Made by a program: the position numbers and the translations under genes | DNA from: JALYYC01 sp963795805 | Lineage (GTDB): Bacteria > Chloroflexota > Dormibacteria > CF-121 | Reading direction: 5' to 3' | NCBI GenBank assembly: GCA_963795805.1 | Contig: CAWCIV010000001.1 | Location: 868,001 to 932,000, forward strand | Length of the DNA stretch: 64,000 nucleotides | In this document: in pieces, positions 8,307 to 16,303 of the stretch | How the letters are laid out: every line of letters starts with the position of its first letter | Numbering within the stretch: the stretch's first letter is position 1 | Notes under the pieces: model-generated | What the model was told of the DNA's origin: nothing | The model's database searches: none | Seen by the model: only the letters and a program-made list of their open reading frames with translations

Positions 8307-9839
8307 ATGCCCAACCTATTACTCCTGCTCATAGGGGTCGTGGTGGGTGCGGTTGTGGGCGCGGTCATCGCCTACTTCTGGGTCGGAAACGCCAACCAGC
8401 AGCGCAGTGCCGCATCGTCGGTCGAGCGCGACAAGCTGAAGGCCGACACCGATACCCAGGTCAAGGAGATGATCCTCGAGGCCAAAGAGGAAGCTCACCG
8501 CATTCGCATGAGCCTGGAGCAGGAAGTTCGCGACGCTCGCGCGGAGATCCAACGTTCGGAGCGCCGCGTGCAACAGAAGGAAGAGTCGATCGACCGCAAA
8601 CTGGAAGACCTCGAACGCAAAGATCAGGCCATCACGGCGAAAGAGCTGGAGATCGGCCGCACCAGGGAACGCGTCAATGATGTCCTCGCGGAGCAGGTGA
8701 AAGAGCTCGAGCGGATTTCCGGGATGACGCGGGCCGAAGCCAAAGCCAGCATCCTGAGCAACCTGGAGAAGGAGCTCAACCAGGAAGTCGCCGAGAAGAT
8801 CCGCGAGAGCGAGGCCATCGTTAAAGAAGAGAGCGAAAAGCGCGCTCGCAACATCCTGGTGACCGCGATGCAGCGCATCGCCGCCGACCAGACGGCTGAA
8901 ACCTCCGTTTCGGTCGTCGCCATCCCCAGTGACGAGATGAAGGGGCGAATCATCGGTCGCGAGGGACGGAACATCCGGGCGCTGGAACATGCGACCGGCG
9001 TGGACCTGATCATCGACGATACCCCCGAAGCCGTCATTTTGAGCGGTTTCGATCCCGTGCGCCGCGAGGTCGCGCGGGTCGCACTGAACCATCTGCTGGT
9101 CGACGGCCGGATCCATCCGGCCCGGATCGAAGAGATGGTGACCAAGGCTCGCAACGACGTCCAGAATCGGATCCGCGAAGAGGGCGAGCAGGCCATGTTC
9201 GAGACCGGTGTCACGGGCCTGCATCCGGAACTGGTCAAGTTGCTTGGCACCCTGGCCTTCCGCACCAGTTACGGCCAGAACGTGCTGACCCACAGCAAAG
9301 AAGTGTCATTCCTGTGCGCGATGGCAGCCGCCGAAATCGGCGCCGACGTGGCGCTCGCGCGCGAGGCCGGCCTGCTGCACGACATCGGCAAGGCCGTCGA
9401 CCACGAGGTCGAGGGATCCCACGCCATCATCGGCGGGGAACTGCTCAAGCGGCTCGGACGACCCGAAGCGCTCGTCAACTGCGTGGCCGCCCACCACATG
9501 GATGTCGAGCCGACGACGCTCGAGGCGATCCTGACCGTTGCCTGCGACGCCGTGTCCGCAGCGCGGCCGGGAGCGCGACGCGAAACGCTGACCACCTACA
9601 TCAAGCGTCTCGAGAAACTGGAGGCCATCGCCAACGACTTCGAAGGAGTGGAAAAGTCCTTCGCCATCCAGGCCGGACGCGAAATTCGCATCATCGTCAA
9701 GCCGGAGCAGATCGACGACAGCCGGGCGCAGATTCTCGCCCGCGACATCGCCAAGCGCATCGAGAGTGAGCTGCAATACCCCGGTCAGATCAAGGTCACC
9801 TTGATCCGGGAGACCCGCATCATCGAATTCGCCAAGTAG
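8307..9839 (+). CDS. rny: Ribonuclease Y
   Basis: Membrane-bound endoribonuclease that initiates mRNA decay. The 510 residues include an N-terminal membrane helix (about 3-24), a long charged coiled coil (about 40-190), a KH domain starting near 210 (GRIIGREGRNIRALE), and an HD phosphohydrolase domain with HDIGKAVDHE (about 357-366). ATG at 8307 is preceded by GAGGTG; a GTG three codons upstream is a less likely start. A strong terminator follows. Together with rnj it indicates a Bacillota-like RNA decay system without RNase E in this window. Confidence 0.97.
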   Translation: MPNLLLLLIGVVVGAVVGAVIAYFWVGNANQQRSAASSVERDKLKADTDTQVKEMILEAKEEAHRIRMSLEQEVRDARAEIQRSERRVQQKEESIDRKLEDLERKDQAITAKELEIGRTRERVNDVLAEQVKELERISGMTRAEAKASILSNLEKELNQEVAEKIRESEAIVKEESEKRARNILVTAMQRIAADQTAETSVSVVAIPSDEMKGRIIGREGRNIRALEHATGVDLIIDDTPEAVILSGFDPVRREVARVALNHLLVDGRIHPARIEEMVTKARNDVQNRIREEGEQAMFETGVTGLHPELVKLLGTLAFRTSYGQNVLTHSKEVSFLCAMAAAEIGADVALAREAGLLHDIGKAVDHEVEGSHAIIGGELLKRLGRPEALVNCVAAHHMDVEPTTLEAILTVACDAVSAARPGARRETLTTYIKRLEKLEAIANDFEGVEKSFAIQAGREIRIIVKPEQIDDSRAQILARDIAKRIESELQYPGQIKVTLIRETRIIEFAK

Positions 9840-9843
9840 GAAA

Positions 9844-9874
9844 GAGGCGACCCCCCTCGGGGCCGCCTCTTTTT
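9844..9874 (+). terminator. Rho-independent terminator after rny
   Basis: A GC-rich hairpin with arms GAGGCG / CGCCTC and a C-rich / G-rich inner stem is followed by TTTTT. It starts 4 bases after the rny stop codon. Confidence 0.9.
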
Positions 9875-9920
9875 GTTTGCCGAAAACGCAGGCAGCCAGC
9901 TAACGTTCCGTTTCATCCAG

Positions 9921-10484
9921 GTGAAGCCGCCGGGCGGCGACTGGGCCGCATTTGCCTTCCTTGGAGGCCTCGGCGCATTGGCCTTACTCCTTTTGGGCTT
10001 CCTCGGAGGCTACACCCTGGGATACGCGCAGCGCAGCCCAGTCGCGCAGACCGTTCAAACCGTGCCGGCGAGCGCCTCCCCATCCCCTGTACCGACGCGT
10101 GCCGCGACGCCGAGGGCAACGCCGACGTCTACCCCGACCCCCATGCCCACCCCAACTCCGACGCCGATCACCCTGCCGACGCCCGGTGGAAATGCGACTT
10201 ACCCGATCTGCTCGTACGCGGACTTCCCACTGTATCCAGGATCGGTGCAGTATCACATCTCGCCGCCCATGCCCAACAGCTGGCAAGTCTTTGGCGTGAA
10301 CCCGGTGGACGTCGCCAGCTATTACTCGATGGGTGCCTACCAGAAGGCCTGGATCTTTAGCCAGCCCACCGGAAGCACCGATGGCCGGTTCTGGACCCTT
10401 CGCTTCACGCACGCTCCCGCGTGCCGCGGGAATCTCAAGATCGAACCGGGCACGGTCTACCAGATGATCACCGACCTGCCCTGA
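9921..10484 (+). CDS. Membrane-anchored protein with Pro/Thr-rich linker
   Basis: Not recognised. From GTG 9921 it has 187 residues: a single hydrophobic helix (about 10-34, FLGGLGALALLLLGFLGG), a Pro/Thr/Ser-rich linker of TPTP repeats (about 55-95), and a C-terminal globular domain of about 90 residues containing two Cys (PICSYADF, PACRGN) that could form a disulphide outside the cell. TAACGT at 9900-9905 is a possible -10. The open frame extends upstream into the rny terminator, where no credible start exists. Confidence 0.65.
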   Translation: MKPPGGDWAAFAFLGGLGALALLLLGFLGGYTLGYAQRSPVAQTVQTVPASASPSPVPTRAATPRATPTSTPTPMPTPTPTPITLPTPGGNATYPICSYADFPLYPGSVQYHISPPMPNSWQVFGVNPVDVASYYSMGAYQKAWIFSQPTGSTDGRFWTLRFTHAPACRGNLKIEPGTVYQMITDLP

Positions 10485-11110
10485 CGAGGTAGGCGCGCAT
10501 CCCCCTACGGAATGCGGTCGCGCCCGATTGGGCCGGGTGCCGGACGTAGACGGCGCCCCGGCCGGCGAGGATCGTCTCGGCGATCCGACCAACGGCGACG
10601 AGCGTCACCGGTTCGAGAATCCCGATCAAGCGTTCGAGCAGGACCAGACCCTGCGCAATCTCGCCACGGGTCGGACGCCGGTTGGACAGTGGCCGGCCGG
10701 GAGTGAACGGATGGCCGGGGACAGTGTTCCAGAGGATCACCCGCGGTTCGAGCACCGAGCTTCTCGAGGAGGCCGTGGACGATCGTGCCGGACGGCTCGC
10801 TCCAACCACGCGGACGGTTCGTGCTGGTCGGCCGGTAGGGCGGACCCCAACGGGCCAGGTCTCGCTCGCTGGTGAAGGCGATCCCGGACCACCGCATCCC
10901 CTGGTAGCCAGCCGCCTCGCCCACCGCCAGGACGTCGGCATTGGCGCGCTGGGCGAGGTAGTGGCGGAGGTTGGCCAGCCGGATCGCCGGCGCATCCGGA
11001 ACGTCGTCGGGTCCGCGGTCGGCATAGGGGTTGAACGTCGCGCCGATCCGGGCCGCAGCGAGGTCGGCGAGCAGGCGGTCGATCGCGGTGGCCTTGTTAG
11101 GATGCGGCAG
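10468..11110 (-). pseudogene. Frameshifted uracil-DNA glycosylase superfamily gene
   Basis: Two reading frames together encode one UDG-fold protein. The upstream frame gives FNPYADRGPDD ... VGEAAGYQGMRWSG ... TSERDLARWG ... HGLLEKLG. The frame then shifts by one base near 10755-10765 and continues as EPRVILWNTVPGHPF ... VAVGRIAE ... YVRHPAQSGATAFRRGM. Dropping one G would restore the join. The upstream frame also has no ATG, GTG or TTG start: it opens after a TGA and offers only CTG at 11110. This is either a decayed gene or a sequencing error plus an unusual start. Its 3' end overlaps the preceding gene by 17 bases. Confidence 0.75.
11098..11103 (+). promoter_or_regulatory. -10 hexamer TAGGAT of ymdB
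   Basis: TAGGAT ends 6 bases before the GTG start at 11110. There is no -35-like hexamer and no ribosome binding site. Confidence 0.55.
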
Positions 11111-11901
11111 TGCTCGTCACCGTTCTGGCGATTGGCGACATCATCGGGCGCCCCGGTCGCGAGGCGATCGCGCGCCTGCTGCCTTCGCTGCGGCGGGAGT
11201 ACGCCATCGACCTGGTGGTGGCGAACGGTGAGAACTCCGCCGGGGGCTTTGGGCTGACCCCGAAGATCGCGGACGACCTCTTTGGCCTGGGCATCGACGT
11301 ACTCACCAGTGGCAACCATATCTGGGACCAGCGCGAGATGATGACCGGCTTCGAGGACCACCGGCCCATCCTGCGTCCGCATAACTACCCGGCCGGCGCT
11401 CCGGGTCGAGGCTGGTTCTGCTACGACCTTGGCGAAAAGGGGACGGTCCTGGTCGGCAACGTCCAGGGCCAGCTCTTCATGCCACCGATCGACTCGGCCT
11501 TCGGCGCCGCGGACGAGATCCTCCGCCATGGCGAAGCCACCCCGGTTCGCCTGATGGACATCCACGCCGAGGCCACCTCGGAGAAGATCGCGCTGGGCTG
11601 GTACCTCGACGGGCGCGCCAGCTTCGTGTTCGGGACCCACACGCATGTTCCCACGGCCGACGCCCGCCTCTTCCCGGGCGGGACCGCCTTCGTCGCCGAC
11701 CTGGGTATGGTCGGGCCCCGGGATTCCGTGATCGGAATGGACCGCGAAGCGAGCCTGGCCCGCTTTCTGACCGGGGTGCCGCACCGCTTCAAAGTCGCCA
11801 CGGGACCGGTCCTTTTCAACTCGGTGCTGGCCAGGATCGAGGCGTCCAGCGGGAAAGCGACCTCGGTGGAGCGGGTCGACCGGGAGGTCGAGATTGATTA
11901 G
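11110..11901 (+). CDS. ymdB: YmdB-family metallophosphoesterase
   Basis: Calcineurin-like phosphoesterase; the B. subtilis homologue hydrolyses 2',3'-cyclic nucleotides and affects RNase Y and biofilm/sporulation switching. The 263 residues carry the metal-site motifs GDIIGRPGR (8-16), NGENSAGGFG, SGNHIWDQ, HAEATSEK and GTHTHVPTAD. The rny-ymdB-spoVS order is as in Bacillus, here interrupted by two genes. It starts with GTG and probably yields a leaderless mRNA. Confidence 0.94.
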   Translation: MLVTVLAIGDIIGRPGREAIARLLPSLRREYAIDLVVANGENSAGGFGLTPKIADDLFGLGIDVLTSGNHIWDQREMMTGFEDHRPILRPHNYPAGAPGRGWFCYDLGEKGTVLVGNVQGQLFMPPIDSAFGAADEILRHGEATPVRLMDIHAEATSEKIALGWYLDGRASFVFGTHTHVPTADARLFPGGTAFVADLGMVGPRDSVIGMDREASLARFLTGVPHRFKVATGPVLFNSVLARIEASSGKATSVERVDREVEID

Positions 11902-11905
11902 TCTC

Positions 11906-11934
11906 TTGACGGAGGGTAACCTTGGGGTTAAGGT
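11906..11934 (+). promoter_or_regulatory. Promoter for spoVS
   Basis: TTGACG (11906-11911), 17 bases, TAAGGT (11929-11934), just after the ymdB stop. This would give a leader of about 43 bases before ATG 11984. A second TAGAAT at 11976-11981 is too close to that ATG to serve it. Confidence 0.5.
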
Positions 11935-11983
11935 GTCGGGGGCAGGGGGCAATCAGACGTTCGGACACCCCTCGATAGAATTG

Positions 11984-12352
11984 ATGGACATTCTGGAAAC
12001 CACAACACCACCGCCGTCTAACGGCTCCACGGGGGAGAAGACACTTTCCGCCAGTCCGGCTGCCGGTGCTCCGCGCACGGCACGGGCGGCGATTGAGATC
12101 CTGAAGGTCTCCGCGACCTCGAAGCCGGTCGCCGTCGCCGGAGCGATCGCCGGGGTCGTCCGCAGCCAGACCCGGGTCGAGGTCCAGGCGATTGGGGCCG
12201 GGGCCATCAACCAGGCAGTCAAGGCGATTGCGATCTCGCGCGGCTATGTGGCCGCCGGCGGCATCGATCTCGTTTGCATCCCCTCGTTCATCGACATCTC
12301 GATCGACGGGGAAGAGCGGACCGGGATCCGCCTGCTGGTCGAATCCCGCTAG
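11984..12352 (+). CDS. SpoVS-family protein with N-terminal extension
   Basis: SpoVS proteins are small Alba-like putative nucleic-acid-binding regulators, needed for spore coat/cortex assembly in Bacillus but also found in non-sporulating phyla. The C-terminal part matches the family throughout: EILKVSATSKPVAVAGAIAG, IGAGAINQAVKAIAISRG, GGIDLVCIPSFIDISIDGEE. It is preceded by about 37 extra Pro/Thr/Ser/Ala-rich residues, so the product is 122 rather than about 86 residues. An upstream TTG at 11894 could extend it further but overlaps ymdB. Its TAG stop is reused as the first half of the miaB -10. Confidence 0.9.
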   Translation: MDILETTTPPPSNGSTGEKTLSASPAAGAPRTARAAIEILKVSATSKPVAVAGAIAGVVRSQTRVEVQAIGAGAINQAVKAIAISRGYVAAGGIDLVCIPSFIDISIDGEERTGIRLLVESR

Positions 12353-12355
12353 ACT
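12350..12355 (+). promoter_or_regulatory. -10 hexamer TAGACT of miaB
   Basis: TAGACT includes the spoVS stop codon TAG and ends 6 bases before the miaB ATG at 12362. There is no Shine-Dalgarno sequence. Confidence 0.55.
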
Positions 12356-12361
12356 CGTCCG

Positions 12362-13741
12362 ATGCCTGACGCGACGGCACCTCCCCGTTTGCGCGTTCCC
12401 GGGGTCCCGCTGATCTTCGAGCCGCACGCCTTCTCCCGTCCGCGCGTACACGGGCGCAAGCGGGCTCCGTCCGGCAAACGATTCCACCTCTGGGTCAGTG
12501 GCTGCCAGATGAACGAGTCCGACGCCGACTACCTGGCGCAAGGGATGGGCGCGGCGGGCTTCGAGGCGGTGGCGAGTCTCGACGATGCCGACCTGGCCAT
12601 CCTCGTCACCTGCTGTGTCCGGCAGAACGCCGAGCAGAAGGCCTACGGCCGCTTCCGCGAGCTGAGGGGCTGGAAGCAGGCGCGACCGGGCCGTGCGATC
12701 GCCATGACGGGTTGCATGGCCAATAAAGAGAAGGATCGCCTCTACCAGCGACTCCCCGATCTCGACTACCGCTTCGATATGCGCCAATACGAGGCCTTCA
12801 TCGAGGACCTCCAGGGCGAGTACGAGACCGATCCGGCACAGACCGGCGGCGCGGTTCTGCAGCACGGCCTGACGGCTTACATCCCGGTGATCTTCGGCTG
12901 CAACGAGGTCTGCAGCTTCTGCATTGTGCCGTTCGTCCGTGGCACCGAACGCAGCCGGCCGCTGAGCGACGTGGTCGAGGACGTCCGTCGCTTCGCCGCC
13001 CAGGGGGTTCGCGAGGTGACCCTGCTCGGCCAGACGGTGAATTCCTACCGTGACCCGGAGGACGGCGCGGGATTGTCCAGCCTGCTCGAAGCCGTCGGCC
13101 AGGTGCCCGGCATCTGGCGGGTACGCTTTCTGACGTCTCATCCTCGCCACGTCCACGATGACCTGCTGCTGGCCATCCGGGACCTCCCGCGCGTCTGCGA
13201 GCACCTGCATCTCCCGTTCCAGTCGGGCGACGACGTCATCCTGAAACAGATGCGTCGGCGCTACACCCGCGATGAATATCGAGCCTGTATCGCGCGAGCC
13301 CGGGCACTCGTCTCCGATCTATCGGTCTCGACCGACGTGATCGTCGGCTATCCCGGCGAGACCGAGGAGCAGTTCCAGCGGACGCTGAGCCTGCTCGAGG
13401 AGATCAAGTTTGACGTGGTCCATATCCAGGGGTTTTCGCCGCGACCGCGGACCACCGCCGCGCGCCAACCGGATGACATCGCGCCGGAGGAAAAGAAGCG
13501 GCGGATCAACGTGCTGCTGGGAGCCCAGCGCCGGATCGCCGAGGAAGCCAACCACCGCTGGCTCGGCCGGACCGTCGAGGTCCTCGTCGAGCGCATCGAG
13601 GGAGAGGAGATCAGTGGCCGCAGCCGGCAGAACAAAGTCGTCATCGGCCGGGCTCCGCTTGGCGCCGAGGTGGGCACGATCCGCCTGGTGAAGGTCGAGG
13701 ATGCTACCGCCTGGCAGCTGCGCGGCCAGGTCGTGGCCTGA
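12362..13741 (+). CDS. miaB: tRNA-2-methylthio-N6-dimethylallyladenosine synthase
   Basis: Radical-SAM methylthiotransferase that modifies i6A37 in tRNAs reading U-starting codons; its substrate is made by MiaA, encoded downstream. The 459 residues include an N-terminal UPF0004 domain with Cys residues in SGCQMNESDADYL, TCCVRQNAEQKAYGR and TGCMANKEKDR, the radical-SAM cluster motif GCNEVCSFCIVPFVRG (about 179-194), and a C-terminal TRAM domain. It ends with TGA at 13739-13741 and is in the same frame as mutS. Confidence 0.95.
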   Translation: MPDATAPPRLRVPGVPLIFEPHAFSRPRVHGRKRAPSGKRFHLWVSGCQMNESDADYLAQGMGAAGFEAVASLDDADLAILVTCCVRQNAEQKAYGRFRELRGWKQARPGRAIAMTGCMANKEKDRLYQRLPDLDYRFDMRQYEAFIEDLQGEYETDPAQTGGAVLQHGLTAYIPVIFGCNEVCSFCIVPFVRGTERSRPLSDVVEDVRRFAAQGVREVTLLGQTVNSYRDPEDGAGLSSLLEAVGQVPGIWRVRFLTSHPRHVHDDLLLAIRDLPRVCEHLHLPFQSGDDVILKQMRRRYTRDEYRACIARARALVSDLSVSTDVIVGYPGETEEQFQRTLSLLEEIKFDVVHIQGFSPRPRTTAARQPDDIAPEEKKRRINVLLGAQRRIAEEANHRWLGRTVEVLVERIEGEEISGRSRQNKVVIGRAPLGAEVGTIRLVKVEDATAWQLRGQVVA

Positions 13742-13750
13742 CCCACGGCC

Positions 13751-16303
13751 CTGAAGCCGGTTCCCGTCCTCGAGCAGTATCAACGGATCAAGCGGGACCA
13801 CCCGGACGCGATCCTGCTCTTCAGGCTCGGCGACTTCTATGAGACCTTCGGCGAGGATGCCGAGCGGGCGGCCCCCATCCTCGGGATCACGCTCACCGCG
13901 CGCGAGCTGGGGAAGGGACACCGGCTGCCGATGGCCGGGATCCCGTACCACGCCACCGAAGCCTATGTCGGCAAACTGCTCCGGGCCGGGCTGCGGGTGG
14001 CGGTCTGTGACCAGGTAGAGGACGCGCAGGCCGGCCGCGGGCTGGTGCGCCGCGAAGTGGTTCGCCTGCTCACCCCGGGCACGGTGCTCGAAGAGGCCTA
14101 TCTGGACGGCTCGAGGAGCAACTACCTCGTCGCCGTCGCGCTCCGCCCCCATCATCACGGGCTGGCGGCTCTCGACTGCTCGACCGGCGAGCTGGCCTTA
14201 ATTCGAACCGACTCGACCGAGGTCGCCATCCGCGATGAGCTGGCCCGGCTGCGCCCCGCCGAGGTCATTGCCACCGAGTCCGATCGCGCCGTCCTGGAGC
14301 CGATGCTGGGCACCATCCCGGTGACCTGGGTCGGCGCGGGCGACTTCGACGCGCGGGCGGCGGTCGACCGGCTGCGGGTGATGCTCGGGGTCGACACCCT
14401 GGCCGCCTTCGGCTGCGAAGAATGGCCGGAAGCGCTCGCTGCCGGCCATGCGCTGCTGGCCTATGCCGAGCGGACTCACCTGCAGCTGAAACCCGGCCTG
14501 CTTCGCCTCCATGCCGAGCATCCGCAGGCCTTCATGCACCTCGACCCCAGCACCCGCCGCAGCCTCGGCCTCCAGGGCGGCCGCAACGTTCCGCCCGAAG
14601 AGAGCCTGCATGCCCTGATGGAGAACGAGACCGTGACCGCGATGGGACGGCGCACGGTCCGGCGCTGGCTCGACCAACCGTTGCGGCTCCGGGCTCGGCT
14701 CGAGAGCCGGCTGGAGCGGGTCGAGGCGCTGAGCCGCGATGCCCTCGGTCGAGGTGCCGTGCGCACGGCGCTCGCCGGGATCCCCGACCTGGAGCGGATC
14801 CTCGCCCGGGTCGCCCAGGGACTGGCCAGCCCGCGGGAGTTGCGGCAGCTCGCCGGAGGGCTGCAGGCGCTCCCGGCGGTGCACCGCGCCGCCGCCCACT
14901 GGGAAGATCTCGCCACGGCACCGCTGCCGCCCGCGGTGGAGGAGTTGGAGCGCGCGCTGCACGCTGCGCTGGTCGAGGACCTGCCCGCCACCCTGCGGGA
15001 CGGTGGCGTCTTCCGTGCCGGCCACGATGCCGAGCTCGATGGCATTCGCGAAGGGTCGCGGGAAGCTCGGGAATGGATCGCCGCCCTCGAGGGCCGGGAG
15101 CGCGAGCGGACCGGCATCCGGTCGCTCCGAGTGGGATTCAACCAGGTGTTCGGCTACTACATCGAGGTCAGCCACGCCAACCGCGAACCGGTCCCGGCGG
15201 ACTACGTGCGAAAGCAAACGCTGGTCAATGGCGAGCGATACGTCACGCCCGAATTGAAAGAGAAGGAGAGCCTCGTCCTCAACGCGAAGGGGGCGATGGT
15301 CGCGCGGGAGCAGGTGCTCTTTCGCGAGCTCGGTCGTCGCGTCACCGATGCCGGCCGGGAGCTGCTCGACGTCGCCGCCTGGCTCGGGGAGCTCGACGCC
15401 TTGGCCGCGCTCGCGCAGCTAGCGATCCGCCATCGCTGGGTCCGCCCGGAGCTGGCCGACGAGCCTGGCATCCGGATCGTCGGCGGCCGCCACCCGCTGG
15501 TCGAGCTGGCACTCGGTCCCGGACGGTTCGTGCCGAACGACCTGCGGCTCGGCTCACGGGAGGCGCGGATCATCCTGCTCAGTGGTCCCAACATGGCGGG
15601 TAAGTCAACCTATCTCCGGCAGGCCGGCATCATCGTGCTGCTGGCCCAGGTCGGAAGCTTTGTCCCGGCCGAGTCGGCGGTTATCGGCGTGTGCGACCGG
15701 ATCTTCACCCGCGTCGGCGCGCACGACGAGCTGGCGCGCGGGCTCTCCACCTTCATGGTCGAGATGGTGGAAACCGCGCACATCCTCGCCCATGCCACCC
15801 CACGCAGCCTGCTGATCTTCGACGAGGTCGGTCGCGGCACGAGCACCTACGACGGGGTCAGCATCGCCCAGGCGATCCTCGAGTACCTGCACGATGCGCC
15901 GCACCTGCGCTCGCTGACGATCTTCGCCACCCACTACCACGAGCTGACCGCGCTGAGCGAACGGCTCCCCTCGCTGGCCAACTACCGGATGGAGGTCCGC
16001 GAGGAAGGCGAGCGAATCGTCTTCCTGCACCAGGTCGTCCGGGGCGGCGCCGATCGCAGCTACGGCATCCACGTGGCCGAGCTGGCCGGGATCCCGCGCC
16101 AGGTGGTGCTTCGGGCGCGCCAGGTCCTCGGGGAGCTCGAGGGACAGCGGCCCCTGGAACGGCCGGCGGCCAGCGCCCAACTGCAGCTGCCGATCGACCA
16201 CCCTATCGTCCAGGAACTGCAACAACTCGACCTGGAGCGGATCTCGCCGCGCGAGGCGCTCGAGAAGCTGTTCGCCTGGCAGGGACAGCGTGCCCAGCCC
16301 TGA
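13751..16303 (+). CDS. mutS: DNA mismatch repair protein MutS
   Basis: Recognises mispairs and recruits MutL. The conserved N-terminus is clearly coded (YQRIKRDHPDAILLFRLGD, FYETFGEDAE, TARELGKGHRLPMAGIPYH), yet there is no ATG, GTG or TTG between the miaB stop and an internal ATG at 13931, which would delete the mismatch-recognition Phe-x-Glu region. The best candidate is CTG at 13751, giving 850 residues, close to the usual length. Walker A GPNMAGKST is near residue 611; Walker B/ABC segment DEVGRGTSTYDG is near 690. The end overlaps mutL by 14 bases. Confidence 0.95.
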   Translation: MKPVPVLEQYQRIKRDHPDAILLFRLGDFYETFGEDAERAAPILGITLTARELGKGHRLPMAGIPYHATEAYVGKLLRAGLRVAVCDQVEDAQAGRGLVRREVVRLLTPGTVLEEAYLDGSRSNYLVAVALRPHHHGLAALDCSTGELALIRTDSTEVAIRDELARLRPAEVIATESDRAVLEPMLGTIPVTWVGAGDFDARAAVDRLRVMLGVDTLAAFGCEEWPEALAAGHALLAYAERTHLQLKPGLLRLHAEHPQAFMHLDPSTRRSLGLQGGRNVPPEESLHALMENETVTAMGRRTVRRWLDQPLRLRARLESRLERVEALSRDALGRGAVRTALAGIPDLERILARVAQGLASPRELRQLAGGLQALPAVHRAAAHWEDLATAPLPPAVEELERALHAALVEDLPATLRDGGVFRAGHDAELDGIREGSREAREWIAALEGRERERTGIRSLRVGFNQVFGYYIEVSHANREPVPADYVRKQTLVNGERYVTPELKEKESLVLNAKGAMVAREQVLFRELGRRVTDAGRELLDVAAWLGELDALAALAQLAIRHRWVRPELADEPGIRIVGGRHPLVELALGPGRFVPNDLRLGSREARIILLSGPNMAGKSTYLRQAGIIVLLAQVGSFVPAESAVIGVCDRIFTRVGAHDELARGLSTFMVEMVETAHILAHATPRSLLIFDEVGRGTSTYDGVSIAQAILEYLHDAPHLRSLTIFATHYHELTALSERLPSLANYRMEVREEGERIVFLHQVVRGGADRSYGIHVAELAGIPRQVVLRARQVLGELEGQRPLERPAASAQLQLPIDHPIVQELQQLDLERISPREALEKLFAWQGQRAQP

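Noticed and set aside
11976..11981. TAGAAT as a leaderless -10 for spoVS
   Set aside because: It ends only 2 bases before ATG 11984, so transcription would start inside the gene. The TTGACG-17-TAAGGT promoter upstream fits better.
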